64,000 nt of DNA from Prorocentrum cordatum (lineage: Eukaryota; Sar; Dinophyceae; Prorocentrales; Prorocentraceae): assembly GCA_963575745.1 (NCBI GenBank), contig CAUYUJ010012536.1:1-64000 (forward strand). The letters are read 5' to 3'. Below, in pieces: positions 22,701 through 33,758 of this stretch. How positions within the stretch are numbered: the first letter of the stretch is position 1; each line of letters opens with the position of its first letter. Below the pieces are notes generated by a model. The model saw only the letters and a list, made by a program, of their open reading frames with translations. It was not told where the DNA came from and made no database searches. A program made the translations under genes and the position numbers.

Positions 22701-23339
22701 GGAGGGAGGATAAGGAGGAGGGCCTCTGGTCTTCAATGTGGACGCAGGTTGGTCCCAGGAAAAAGAGAAAGGGGGGCAGCAACAGGTGAATCCGAGGGGG
22801 GCACGGAAACAAAAGGCCTCAAGATGCATCAAACATGAATGGTGCGGCAATGCCACTCCCTCTCGAACCCGATCTGCAGAAGTCACTCTACGTATTCCTT
22901 CTCACTACGGAAAGAGACTCCGTGAACGCCAAGCGACCGATGAGCTGGATATCCATGCGAGATCCCCGTTGCGAAAATGACGTCTCTCCTTGAGAGATCC
23001 ATGCGACATCCCCCATGCGATACATCCATGCGGAATACATAAGAGATCTCCGTTGTCCAATGCACAAGACTTGCAAAACAATGCGATACCAAGAAATCCA
23101 ACAAACTGTTGAAATCTGAGGTGGTCTAAGGCGCTTCCTATTCCAACCCTCTCGTTCCCCTTTCGGGAAAGGTTTACGCCTCACCCCCCGCTCCCACAGC
23201 GCTAATGACATAGACGGGGAGAGAGAGAGAGAGAGAGAGACACGAGAAGGAATGCGCAAAGCAAGTGCCTGCCAGCACGGCAGCCCAACACGGCATAATT
23301 ACCAGCCTGGCAGACCAGTACGGAAAACCCGAACGGCAA
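22701..23339. other. No recognised gene; short ATCCATGCG repeats and (GA)n
   Basis: Three to five scattered ATCCATGCG/ATCCCCCATGCG units lie at 22950-23035 and a (GA)n run at 23217-23241. No open frame looks like a protein. Confidence 0.5.
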
Positions 23340-23379
23340 ACCAGCATGGCAACATGGAGGTGTCCGGGGCCCTCCTGTG

Positions 23380-23650
23380 GTCCTCTTGGGCACGTCGCGG
23401 GGGCGTCTTGGGGCCCTCGGAGGCCGTCTTGGGTGGACCTTCTTCGCACTTTCGAAACATTGAACTGCTTGAGGCCTTCTTGGGGCCCGCTTGAGCCCGT
23501 CTTGGGGTGCATCTTGGAGGCCTCGGAGGCCTCTTGGGCACCTCCTGAGCCCGTCTTAAGCCTAAGCCATCTGGGAGCCATTTGGATATCCTCCTGGGCC
23601 TGTCTTGGGGGCGTCTTGGGGGCCTCGGAGGCCGTCTTTAGGCAGATTTT
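23380..23650 (-). repeat. Degenerate AAGACGGCCC-type repeat block
   Basis: The plus strand repeats GTCTTGGGGGCC / GGCCTCGGAGGCCGTCTT variants. The minus strand is therefore the same AAGACGGCCCCA-like repeat seen at 28745-29010 and 53905-53985. Confidence 0.7.
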
Positions 23651-23879
23651 GCCGAAGACGTTTGCATGTAGATGGCGCCGTTTCCGCCTTTTCGTGAACT
23701 CTCCCAATGGTGGAGCCTGGCCGATTCCCGCCACCGCGAGGGACGGAGAGACGGAAGGAGGGGGAGAAAATCTACTCCACAGGCCTCCGCCCGCGTTCCC
23801 GGAGTCCTCCACCCCCCTCCCACAGGACCAGCCCTGCAGCCTGCATCAACCCAGACAGCGTGGAGGAGCGGCTACACAT

Positions 23880-23889
23880 GACGGCGACA

Positions 23890-23935
<46 letters not shown>

Positions 23936-24122
23936 CGGCGAAGGCGACGCCGACAACGACGGCGAAGGCGACGATGATGATCACAGCGAGGAGGACGACG
24001 ACGACGAAGACGACTACGACGACGGCGGCGATGATGACGACGGCGGCGAAGGCGACGATGACGACGACGGCCAGGACGACGACGAAGACGACGACGACGA
24101 TGACGACGACGACGACGACGGA
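23880..24122 (+). repeat. (GAC)n-rich microsatellite
   Basis: An imperfect GAC/GGC/GAT trinucleotide array. Confidence 0.95.
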
Positions 24123-25357
24123 TGGCGTCCCCCTTTTAAGAGGCCCCCAAGTCTCCATGCAGAGGTTCTCGAAGGTCCCGGGAGGCCTCCCCTCAGCCGC
24201 CGACAACCCCCGGCGGGCGAGAAGCTGCTCCTGCAGACCTTGGCGCACCCCCCTCGCCTCTCCTCCGGCGTTGCATATGAGCCTGCTGTTTTGGACTCGG
24301 GCACGTTTACTTGCATGGCGTCCGCCCGGCCCCTCCCCCCCCCTCGCCCCTCTTCGCGCGAACACTGGCGCGCAGGTGCCGTTCGACTTGCGTGACTGCC
24401 GCACGTGCAAGTCGTTTGCGGCTTGCTTCAGGTTCAGCCGCCCCACCCCGTCCATGCAAGTAAAATTGCCAGAGTTTTGAAAAAAAAGCTCTATGCTCCT
24501 TGACGCGAGCCCCCAGGGCTGCGCCCCCCCGCCCCCCGAGTCCCTTGGCGAGCTCTTCGTTATCATTTCGCGGTCGGACGACCTGCCAGATAGGCTGGAA
24601 ACAAAAACACAAACGCGTAGCAAAGTGTTTGTGGCGCCCGATCTTCGTGTTCGGGGAAAACAATCCCCTGAGGCTGCTCTGAACATGGACCCATCCTGGA
24701 CCACGATTGCGCACGAGGCCCAAAAACGGTTAAGAGCGCCGAAGAGATCCCGATCCTCAAACCGCAGTTTTGGACGCCCGAAATGGGTGCGGGGAGAATG
24801 GGTACGATGCCCAACAAAAAAAAACCGTGCAAAACCGACAGCGGCCGCTGTTGGGCAGGCGGCCTCCTGTCTCAAGTTGACGACGCCCACGGCGGCGCGG
24901 ACAGCGAGCCCTGCTCTGAAGGGAACAACAACAACGGATGCTGGGCACCGCTTCCGTTCTTTCCGTAACCGTTTCGCTCATGCCGAACAGCTCTCCAGCC
25001 ACGCCCCGGGAGCGGCCAAGGGGGGGGATCCAAGAGGGGGGGGTGCAAATCATGGCCGGCGGCATGTGCGCGGCCCAGGGGGGGGGGGCGGAGACATAAT
25101 GACACAAGAAGAGGCGCCATGAGATCTGGCATAATATCATGGCCCACGCCATGATATCCCCCCCCCTTAGTCATCACCCCCCTCTTTGCCGCTCCCGATC
25201 TTTGAGAGGCCAGGAGCCCCAGCTCCCGCATGTCCTCGGCCCCGTCGCACGACTCGTTGGCCCGGCGCGCGGCTCTGCCCGAGGTTCGAGGGTCCCAGGA
25301 CGAGCTCGCAGGCCCTCTTGAGACCCTTTCGCGAAGAGGGTCTCCAGGAAGCCTTAA
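24123..25357. other. No recognised gene; one dispersed-repeat copy
   Basis: Open frames here lack protein character. 24767-24848 (core TTTGGACGCCCGAAATGGG, then TGCCCAACAA and GACAGCGGCC) matches 61233-61311. G and C homopolymers occur at 25018-25165. Confidence 0.5.
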
Positions 25358-26067
25358 GTCGGGCGTGTCACCCTACAGGGCGATTTTAAATCAAAAACAA
25401 TCAAAAAATGCCCCCCCGATGCTACAAGATAGCCAAACAATCGTCATCACCCCCCTCTATGCCGTCCCCGAACGCCCCTCGATCCCCTGCCCCACCGGTC
25501 AGGAGTTTGCCTGCGGCGACCGGGCCGCCTCGACCATCGCGCTGAAGTGCTCGGGCGCGATGCCCTGCGACTGCGCCTGCGGAGCCCGGGGCGGCGCGCG
25601 CGGGCGCTGCCGCGCCGACGATGGCCCACCGCGACCCGCGGCGCAGGCGACGACGACGGACGACCGACGGCGACAGCGACGGACGAGCGACGGCGGACGA
25701 CGAGACCGCGGACGCGTCGGAAGGCGGACGGCGGCGGCGACGTCACAACAGGAGGAATACTTCGATATATACATAGATACACATATATACAGATGAACAA
25801 CATCTGGGGAAGATCCTGGTCGTGCTCGTTTGAAGAATTTTGGGATACATGCATATATAGATATACATACATATACATACATGCATTTATACATACATAT
25901 TCGTTTGTATACATACATACAGACATATAATAAACGAAACTTGTGGGCGAAACGACGGAACATATTTATAACAGACACTTCAAACATGCTCAAACATAAC
26001 CATAATATCGTCCCCAAATATTTTTGACTATTTTGAAATATTCCGCTTGCAGAGGGACATGCACGAC
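25358..26067. mobile_element. GTCGGGC TIR element, copy 1 (long, interrupted)
   Basis: The left end reads GTCGGGCGTGTCACCCTACA, preceded by TTAA (25354-25357). The right end has the family signature ATCGTCCCC, TTGACTATTTTGAAATA and GAGGGACATGCACGAC, followed by GTAA. At 710 bp it is far longer than the usual 150 bp and probably contains inserted sequence, including AT-rich CATACATA repeats (25755-25930). Confidence 0.55.
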
Positions 26068-26175
26068 GTAAAGCTATCTTCGCACCCCCTTGGGCGACCA
26101 AGGCGAACGTGTGGCATATTCATGTATGCGCCCTGCCGCGGTCATGAAAGCACACCTCGACGCGCGAGGCCGCCC

Positions 26176-26570
26176 TCATGCCATGGGCCCTCGCGCAATG
26201 CGCTCTCTCGAAGCCCAGGTGAGTTTGCGCGTGCGTACTTGCTTCGCTCCTGAAGGCTGACCACATTGGGAGTCCGAGGCCCACAAAGTCCCATCGCCGC
26301 CGGGGCTGGCACCGGGGACTTCCTGCTGGGGCCTCGCCCACCCTCCCGGGCGCTCCTCCTGGGTAGACTTCCAGACCGTTGCTCCTCCCTGGGCGCGCTC
26401 GTGGAAGTCGTCCGCGCCGTCGTCAAAATCGTCAACCTCTTCTCGTCGTCGTCGCCGGCTCGGCCCGGCCGCCTGCCGCATCAGGGCGTCCACTGCCGCC
26501 TGGTTGCCGGAGGCGACGGCCATGTCCACGAGCACCTCGCCGAGCGCGCGCCCGGAGCGCGCGCGGCATC
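26176..26570 (-). pseudogene. Possible ankyrin-like exon fragment
   Basis: The frame reads VLVDMAVASGNQAAVDALMR and continues into a basic, then acidic region. The helix-turn-helix spacing and GNQAAVDALM resemble one ankyrin helix pair. No second repeat is visible and a (TCC)n array borders it upstream. This could be chance. Confidence 0.22.
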
Positions 26571-26598
26571 CTGCTTCCCTGCTCTCCGCGGGATCAGG

Positions 26599-26673
26599 AG
26601 CGGCCTCCTCCTCCTCCTCCTCCTTTTCCTCCTCCTCCCTCCTCCTCCTCCCTCCTCCTCCTCCTCCTCCTCG
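26599..26673 (+). repeat. (TCC)n microsatellite
   Basis: A TCC/CTC array with small interruptions. Confidence 0.9.
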
Positions 26674-26867
26674 GAATCAGGAGCGGTCGGCCGACATCGG
26701 CAGTCCACGAGAACTGGGCGAGATCACAGAAACTACGTCGTACTGCGTGGCACACGGCTGGCATGGGGGAGCAATTCTGGACGGTCCCGGAAACGGACTC
26801 CGCCATGCCGTGGGATGTTTCGGTGTCAATTTACGGGAGCCTCCCATACCATCTTGTCGGCTCTTGC

Positions 26868-26985
26868 GAATCGACGCCACTCGGCGCTAAATCGACGCTA
26901 CATCGACGCTGAATCGACGTCAGTCGACGCTGAATCAGCGCTGTCCCATCGACTCCCATACGCTAGTCGACGCCAGCCGGCGCTA
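26868..26985 (+). repeat. ATCGACGCT minisatellite, period about 12
   Basis: About eight imperfect units of AATCGACGCTAC / GTCGACGCTGA type. Confidence 0.7.
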
Positions 26986-27418
26986 AAACCATAATCACGA
27001 GAGTACAAGGCTCCCATTATCTGCGACCGAACTATGCCATCGGACAGGGCTCGACCTAAGCGTTGCTTTTCGCGTTGTGTTCGTTTTGTTTTTCGCTGTA
27101 CTCTGCCTGTTCTCCTGTACCTTCCTTTCGGCGGTGGACAGACCTCCTTTTAGTAGACCTCCCCCTAGTGAAAACGGCCTGGGACCGAAACCGACGGACC
27201 TGCACCCGCAAGAATGACGGCCGCGACGCCCTCTCGCGAACGGAAAACGGCCAATTCCTTAATCGACGTGTCAGGGTAGGAGGCCTGTCCACCCCCGATC
27301 CTCTTCGAACGGAAGACAGCGTCGGGCGAGTGCCTCCCAGGGCCCGACGCGTGAACACCTTCGAGTTATGGCACTGTTTTCCTGGCGCTCGAAATTCTTC
27401 CTGGTGGTCAATGCGAAA
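26986..27418. other. No recognised gene
   Basis: Unique-looking sequence without a credible coding frame or repeat. Confidence 0.4.
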
Positions 27419-27459
27419 GGTAGCTTGGAGCCTCATAGGCTATGAGGCTCCAAGCTACC
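27419..27459. repeat. Perfect 41-bp palindrome
   Basis: The arm GGTAGCTTGGAGCCTCATAG is followed by a single G and then its exact reverse complement (20 + 1 + 20). Confidence 0.97.
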
Positions 27460-27472
27460 AGCAAAACACACC

Positions 27473-27790
27473 TGGAGGAGGAGAAGGAGGAGGAGGAGGA
27501 GGAGGCGGAGGAGGAGGAGGAGGGCCAGGAAGAATCATAGCCCCACAGCCGAGGTCCAGCAAGACAGCTCTTAGGCTCGGCCCTGCGGTCCCCTCCGCCC
27601 TGCAGCCCACACCACGCGGGTCCGGCAGGTCCGCGCGGGCGCCCGCCCCCGACGGGGCCGACTTTTCCACCGCCACTGCCACAGGCAGGAGGGGGAGGAG
27701 GAGGAGGAGGAGGAGGAGGAGGAGGATGAGGAGGGAGGAGGAGGAGGAGGAGGAGAAGGAGGAGGAGGAGGAGGAGGAGGGGAGGAGTGG
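27473..27790 (+). repeat. Two (GGA)n arrays around a unique core
   Basis: Arrays lie at 27473-27530 and 27688-27790. The intervening GC-rich 150 bp shows no gene. Confidence 0.85.
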
Positions 27791-28189
27791 AGGGGAGTGG
27801 ACGCCATGACGATGCCATATCCGAGGAGCAAAGCCCGCCGACCTTGAAGACGCACGAGACGACAAGGAAGACAGGGCGCGCGAACTGGCGGATTCACTTC
27901 CCGAAAATCGCGCGCCACCATTTGAGAAACCAGGGCCTCCCACTTGAATGGCGCGCGTACCGCTGCCACCGAAAAGCAGAGCACGTGACGCATCACATAT
28001 CCACCATATGGAGTGTACTGACTGAGACTTGGAAAGCAGCCTTCACCTGATCGGATCCATGAATCGCCTCATGTTCCTCGGCCCCTTTCGGCGCGGGAGG
28101 TTGACCACCAGAACGCAATGCGCGTTGACAGGTGAAGGACAAACGTCAAGACAGGTGAACCAATGATACCGGAAAAAAACCCAATCAGA
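27791..28189. other. No recognised gene
   Basis: No repeat or coding pattern stands out in these 400 bases. Confidence 0.4.
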
Positions 28190-28385
28190 GCTAGAAGGCT
28201 AGGGGGCTAAAGGGCTACAGGGCTCTTGATCTACAGGGCTATAGAGCTATAGGGCTATAGAGATGTAGGGCTAGATAGCTATTGGGCTATAGGGCTTAAG
28301 GCTCTAGGGCTATAGGGCACGCCTGGGCACCCCCGGGCACGCCCTGGCACCCGGGCACCCGGGCACACCCGGGCACACCCCCTAG
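28190..28385 (+). repeat. GGGCTATAG minisatellite followed by CCCGGGCAC units
   Basis: About a dozen GGGCTATAG variants (28190-28312) run into CCCGGGCAC-type units (28313-28382). The latter recur at 29588-29650. Confidence 0.85.
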
Positions 28386-28539
28386 CCTACAGACCACCAG
28401 AAAAATAGAAATTAGACTCGCCGCTGTGGAATGTTTCGCACGGTTTACGCGTTTCTAAAAAAATAGACTTGGTATCGTTTTCGTGCTTATTTTTATAGAA
28501 ATTCAGCTCCGGCCCCAACGTGGCTTTAATTCTCATGTC

Positions 28540-29460
28540 TATGTCGTGTCTATCCGTGTCTATATGCATTGGTGTCTATTCGTGTCTAACGTGTCTAATT
28601 TGAACGTGTCTATTCGTGTCTATTTGCCATGATTTCGACGTGTTCGCGTCTGTTACTTCCGTGTCTATTTTTCAAAGTGCGTGTCTATTTTTCCCAAGAA
28701 TGCCGTTTGTTCGACACGATGTGGTGGCGCCCAATTTTGAATTTCCGAAGACGGTCCAAGATGGCCCCGAGTCGCCGAACGATCGGTCCAAGACGCCCAA
28801 GATGGCATCCAGACGGCCCAATGCGGCCTCCAAGACGCCCCAAGGCATGCGGCAGTACTCCAAATCAAATTATTTCACGTAAGTTTTGAAGGATTTGGGC
28901 GTTCTCGCTTCTTCGGCTTACGCTCCAAGACGGCCCATGAGGCCCCAAAGATCGCCCCAAGACGGCCCAAGAAGCCTCCGAGAGGGCCCCAAAACAGCCC
29001 AAGGGGGCCTCAAGACGCGTTTTTTCCCCTAACGATCCCGCAGTCTCCGCGCTCCCCCTAGATCTCTCGTGTGATTCCAAAGCGTTTCAATTTGTGATTC
29101 TCCTCAGCTCCCCCCAATTCGCCCGTTTATCATGCTCATTCTTTCTGCACTCCTTTCAACTCCGCTGAATTCCAATCCAATCCTGCAGCGTTATTCCACA
29201 TTCTCCCGTCCCGACTCCCCCCCGTATGCCGTGTCTATTTTGTCACACCGTGTCTATTTGTTTCGGGCTCCTTTTGCGCGTATATTCGTCGCGTGACTAC
29301 TCGTGTCTAATCATGTCTATTCGTGTCTATTTATGAGCCGTGTCTATTATCGTGACTATGTCAATGTATGACGTTCGTGTCTATTGTTGAATCACTTTCG
29401 TGTCTATGTTCAATGAATTCGTGTCTATTTCAGAGAAGTGTCTATTCGTGTCTATTTTTC
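28540..29460 (+). repeat. Cluster of spaced CGTGTCTATT decamers
   Basis: More than fifteen copies of CGTGTCTA(T/A)(T) occur on one strand with irregular 5-100 base spacing, including within unrelated sequence. Two AAGACGGCCC-type repeat blocks lie inside (28745-28860, 28920-29010). Near both ends are inverted 12-mers: CCCTAGCCTACA (28382-28393) and TGTAGGCTAGGG (29576-29587). Confidence 0.75.
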
Positions 29461-29587
29461 GTATACAGAACCATATGTTTTACAGTGCGCGCAGCGCGAA
29501 CTTATAGACACGACTAGAAATAGAAACTGTGCAACAGTATCACGGAAAACGGAAGCGAAAATAGACACCCCGTCTTGTAGGCTAGGG

Positions 29588-29650
29588 CCCGGGCACCCCC
29601 CGGGCACCCGGGCCCCGGGCACCCCCCGGGCACCCGGGCACCCGGGCATG
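29588..29650 (+). repeat. CCCGGGCACC tandem units
   Basis: The second array of the 28320-28382 type. Confidence 0.85.
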
Positions 29651-29690
29651 CAGCGAAAATCGGCGACAAACCTAACCTAACCATATGAAT

Positions 29691-29732
29691 CCGCTAGGAC
29701 CCCTACAGAGGCAAGCTCTGATCGGGGAATAA
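29691..29732 (+). other. Conserved hairpin motif, copy 1
   Basis: CCGCTAGGACCCCTACAGAG leads into a stem: CCCC pairs with GGGG and CAGAG with CTCTG around a short GCAAG loop. The related copy at 34926-34967 keeps the pairing with CAGTG/CACTG. Confidence 0.5.
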
Positions 29733-30840
29733 CGCGCCGCCTGCCCACGATTGAAGCACCAAAACGGTCCCAGAAAACGAGCCACCTGACTAAAGCACAT
29801 GAGAGTACTGCTCATATCCACGCACGCAAAAAAATCACAACAAAAAACACATGTGCAATTTGAAACGTGCAGCTGACAAATTACGGAATACCACCAGAAA
29901 GACACATTGACACACTCCTCAAGCGGCGATGGGATATACAGGTATTGTAGCTGACGAAAACTGCACCTGCCTTGACGCACAGCAGAAATTAATATAGAAC
30001 TCCCCATGCGGCAGTGGGACCAACCATATTTGAAGCGGATGATGACAGGCCGCAGCCCCAGCGATGTAGTTTGTGAGGGCCGCTGCACCCACCACAAGAT
30101 GTTGAGACCCGAATCGCGCCTGACCGCCGCAGAGCCTGTTGCCATTGCTATATGTCCCCACGACATGATACCGCCAACCTGTTCTGCCACAGCCCAAAGC
30201 AATACTGTAAGAACGATGAAAATACGTATTCAATGGGCACAGTAAAGTACGCTTCATTCACTTCACCTCGAGGTGGAGGAGGATGAGGAGGAGGATGAGG
30301 ACCTCCCCACCCTCCCTTCACCCCCGTCCTGCCTATTGTATTGGTGATGAAGACTTGGCCCATCAGTCCAGTCCCGTACCATAATCACGGCCTCGCAGTC
30401 TGGACTCCTCGGCCAGGACCCCGTGGATATAGGAGGTTCTTCGCGGACGCCCCGCGCGGGACATTTCCATGGGATCACGCATCCATAAGACCGTTTTTCA
30501 GTATGTTCGTTGTTCGTGCCTCCTCCAGGGACACGATCCAGCACAATCTGGGCGGCAAAATCTGGGCGACCATTTCGCGAGGACTGTCCCAAACGCGCAC
30601 CTCACAGACAGACGGGCAACACGGGGTCCAAAGAAGTCCCGGCCCCTTCCCCTGGGACTGGCTCTTCGTCTCAGATTCGACCCACGGGGGCGAAATTGGC
30701 AAACACAGCGTAAAGCCAATAATGAAGCAATCATGATGCCCGAGGTATGAAGAAAAGTCGTTTGCAGGATCAGTGCTCGCCTCGTTTTCTACTAAATCCA
30801 ATCCTGCCTGTACTCGAAAAGGGGGAGGGGTGGAGAGAGG
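29733..30840. other. No recognised gene
   Basis: A 176-residue minus-strand frame (29672-30202) opens only with TTG, matches no family I know and is not called. The rest holds short GA-rich runs (30270-30300). Confidence 0.4.
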
Positions 30841-30844
30841 GGAG

Positions 30845-31102
30845 GGGCACTTGTGCCCCTCCCCCCCCTCCTCCCTCCGCCCCTAGGGTGGAAGGTCGAG
30901 ACTCTACGGCGCTGAGGCCTTCATGGTGTTCATCCCCGCTTGTCGTTCCGCAGATCGGTGTCCTCCTCGGATGATGGTCCCCGATTTTGGACGCGGGCCG
31001 ACCCGAAAGGGGACCAAAGACGTCAAACCGTCAGCGCCATAGAGACTCGTCCCGCCACCCTCGGCGCGGAGGAAGGGGGAGGGGAGGGGCAACAGCGCTC
31101 CC
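30845..31102. mobile_element. Foldback element with imperfect arms of about 75 bp
   Basis: The left arm (from CACTTGTGCCCCTCCC through GGTCGAGACTCTACGGCGCT) is mirrored by the right arm (AGCGCCATAGAGACTCGTCC through GGGAGGGGAGGGGCAAC). Confidence 0.55.
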
Positions 31103-32090
31103 GGGTTTGGTTGGCCCTGGTTCAGCGATGCGTGCTTGTGGATGCCTCCCCCGCCCCATTCCACGAACCAGACCTGCCGCCACGCGAAAAAGTACACAAG
31201 CTGCGGCAGACCTGTTTTTTTTGTGATTCGGCAAATGTTTGGGCTTCGAGCACCTTATCCACAAGTGGATCCCCTTCCCCTGGGTTTCTGGCCGTGTGCC
31301 CGATACAAAAGGAGAAGGCCTTCTCAGACGGCGCCGGGGCTTGTCAGAAGTCTCGCGCCTGCTGAGAAGTGTTCTGTGTCTGTTGGGAACGCGTAGAAAA
31401 CTTGTTCAGACGGCCTGGGGACTTCCGAACCTTCTGAGAAAGCCCGCCCCTTCTCCCTTCCTCCCCGTGGTCGCCGCACATTCGGGGGGCCGCCGACCAA
31501 CAGACATGGCGTTGGTGGGCCAACGGCGCCGGACACGGCCCGCCCCGATGTGGGAAGGCAGCGGCGGCGCACACTTTTCTCCGTCGGCGGCGAGGCAGAG
31601 GCGGGCCGCTCCAGCGTGTGGCACTTCGGGGCAACCGAAAGGCGGATTGTCTTGCGGGCAAAAAAAACGCAAGCGGGGGCGGCCGCGCGAGGGGAAGGGG
31701 GGGGGGGGAACGCTCAGACGTGGAAGAGTTCCGCGAAGAGCAGGCCGGAGCGGCCAGCCGGGGCAGCGGGGAACAGCCGCCGACCAACAGAAATGACGTT
31801 GGTTGGCCAACGGCGCCGAACGCGGCCCCCGATGTGGGAGGCAACGGCGGGGCACACGTCCGCTGACCGCGCCCAGGGGCGGGGAAGGGAAGGGAGAGGC
31901 CGCCCCGCTGCAGGGTCAAGACGGCCTCCCAGGGGCGTTCAGTACAAGAAGGCTTTGGCACGCCAGAGGGGAGCCTAAGATGCCGCCAGAATCGGGGGCG
32001 ACCACGAAGGGTTAGTCAAAGAGGGGGGTTCTAGAAGAAGAAGAAGAAAAAGAAGAAGAAGAAGAAACAGCATACACAGAAACACCTGGC
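31103..32090. other. No recognised gene; 82-bp direct repeat pair
   Basis: 31492-31573 and 31779-31860 are near-identical direct repeats starting GCCGCCGACCAACAGA. A (GAA)n run lies at 32034-32066. Confidence 0.55.
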
Positions 32091-32219
32091 GTTCCGCACG
32101 GATTCCTTGGATCTGCGCTGGACCCCCTCCCTGGCGCGCGGAGCGCGACAGGGGCGGCGCCGGGGGCGCCAGCGGGGGGGGGGGCAGCGCTGATCCAAGA
32201 AATCCGTGCAGAGCGAACA
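32091..32219. mobile_element. GC-rich foldback element, copy 1
   Basis: The left arm GTTCCGCACGGATTCCTTGG plus ATCTGCGCTG is answered by an inverted arm, CAGCGCTGATCCAAGAAATC plus CGTGC. The centre CCTGGCGCGCGGAGCGCG with GGGGCGGCGCC is shared with other copies. Confidence 0.7.
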
Positions 32220-32359
32220 GTCTATGTTTATACCGATTTTTTCTCCTTCGAGGTTCGCAAACCAGGGTCCGAGACACGTGCGTGGACGAAGCGGTGACCA
32301 AGGGACGCACTGCAAGAAGAGGAGGGGCCAGGACATCTGGGAAACCTCAGGGCCCCGGC

Positions 32360-33100
32360 CATGGCATCCCCCCTCCTCCTCCTCCTCCTCCGCCTCCTCC
32401 TCCTCCTCCTCCTCCTGCTCCTCCTCCTCTTCTCCTCTTCTCCTCTTCTCCTCCTCCTCCTCCTCCCCCTCCTCCTCCTTTCATCCTCCTCCTCCTCCTC
32501 CTTTCTTCCTCCTCCTCCTCCTCCTCGTCCTTTCTTCCTCTCGTCCTTTCTTCCTCCTTCCCTACTCTCCTCTTCCTCTCCTCCTCCCCTCCTCCTCCTC
32601 CTTTCCTCCTCCTCCTCCTCTCCTCCTCCTCCTCCTGGTTTCCTCCTCCTCCTCCTCTCTCCCCCTCCCCCTCCTCCTCCTCTCGCCTTTCCTCCTCCTC
32701 CTCCTCCTCCTCCTCCTCCTCCTCCTCCCTGCCAGGAAGCTGGAAGCCACGCGCGGCCAGCTCCACGCGCGGAGCACGCGGAGGCCCCGCGCGGGAGGCC
32801 CGCGCGGAGGCCCGGCCCGCGCCTCCGCGGCAGGGCCGTGGCGCGGGCAGGACGCGCGGCCACGCGCGGCGTGTCCACTGAGCCCTCCTCCTCGCCCTCC
32901 TCCTCCTCCTCCTCCTCCTCCTCCTCCTCCGTCCTCCTCCTCCTCTCCTCGTCTCCTCCTCCTCCTCCTCCTCCTCCTCCTCCTCCTCCTCCTCCTCCTC
33001 CTCCTCCTCCTCGTCGTTCTTCTCCTCCTCCTCCTCCTTCTCCTCCTCCTCCTCCGCCCCCTCCTCCTCCTCCTCCTCCTTCTCCTCATCCGCCCAGGGC
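32360..33100 (+). repeat. Two long (CTC/TCC)n arrays
   Basis: 32370-32729 and 32884-33088 are pyrimidine arrays separated by 150 bp of GC-rich unique sequence. All long frames here are poly-Ser, Leu, Pro, Glu or Arg artefacts. Confidence 0.95.
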
Positions 33101-33435
33101 GCCACCGCCTCCTCGGAATGTCCTGGTTCCCTGTGGCCAGCCGTGAGATCCCGGCATTCCTAACAGTCCTACCACGAAATGTTCTTTGACCCAAAAATGT
33201 TCTAAGAACAAGGACAATGTTCTCAGAACGCGAGCCCGATGTGTTAAACCAAGACAATATCAGCGAGAAGTGTTATCAGAACATCTCGTGGAAACCACAA
33301 AAGGTTCTTAGAACATGGTCTGGTAGGGTTATAGGCGAGACAGGACGCTTCGCCACTGCTTGAGTCCAGCAATCGCCCAGGCTGGTCACGCCGTGCGTCT
33401 CCAGCCTCCTGGTAGTCCTCTAGGGGGCCACATTC

Positions 33436-33631
33436 GGGGAACAAGAAGTGGCATAAACTTAAAAACTCGGAGGTCCGCGCGGATTTCTCGGATCGGCGCT
33501 GGGGCCCCCCGGCAGCGCCTGCGGCGCCGCCCCTGGCGCGCTGCGCGCGCCAGGGAGGGGGGTACAGCGGCGATCCGAGAAATCCACGCGGACCTCCGAG
33601 TTTTTTATGTTTATGCCACTTATTGTTCCCC
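33436..33631. mobile_element. GC-rich foldback element, copy 2 (best preserved)
   Basis: Arms of about 66 bp differ at only a few positions. They run from GGGGAACAAGAAGTGGCATA through CTCGGAGGTCCGCGCGGATT to TCTCGGATCGGCGCTG. The loop holds the shared CCTGGCGCGCTGCGCGCGCC core. Confidence 0.85.
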
Positions 33632-33645
33632 TATGGTAGTCCTCT

Positions 33646-33758
33646 GGGGGGACACATGCAAACCCCACCCCTACCCCCCACGATTTCTGAGAGGGAGGGT
33701 GGGGCTCACTTCGCTCGGAAATCGTGGGGGGTAGGGGTAGGGTTCCCATGTGGCCCCC
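33646..33758. mobile_element. Second foldback element, adjacent
   Basis: GGGGGACACATG...CCCTACCCCCCACGATTTC is mirrored by GAAATCGTGGGGGGTAGGGG...CCCATGTGGCCCCC. It lies only 15 bases from the preceding foldback. Confidence 0.7.

Noticed and set aside
22462-22812. Open frames of 80-510 codons across (GGA)n, on both strands
   Set aside because: They translate to Glu, Arg, Gly, Pro, Leu or Ser homopolymers. All frames of a trinucleotide array stay open, so this is not evidence of coding. The same applies to 32206-33257, 36604-37241, 42900-43270, 44096-44315 and 61650-61940.
29691-29732. tRNA gene
   Set aside because: Only one extended hairpin is present; no anticodon or T arm and no A/B box pattern could be found. 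No tRNA, rRNA or snRNA gene was found in the window.
29672-30202. 176-residue minus-strand frame
   Set aside because: It opens with TTG, has no family resemblance and spans the conserved hairpin region. It is more likely chance.
31310-31450. Another foldback around TTCTGAGAA words
   Set aside because: Pairing is patchy and relies on short palindromic words; no continuous arms.
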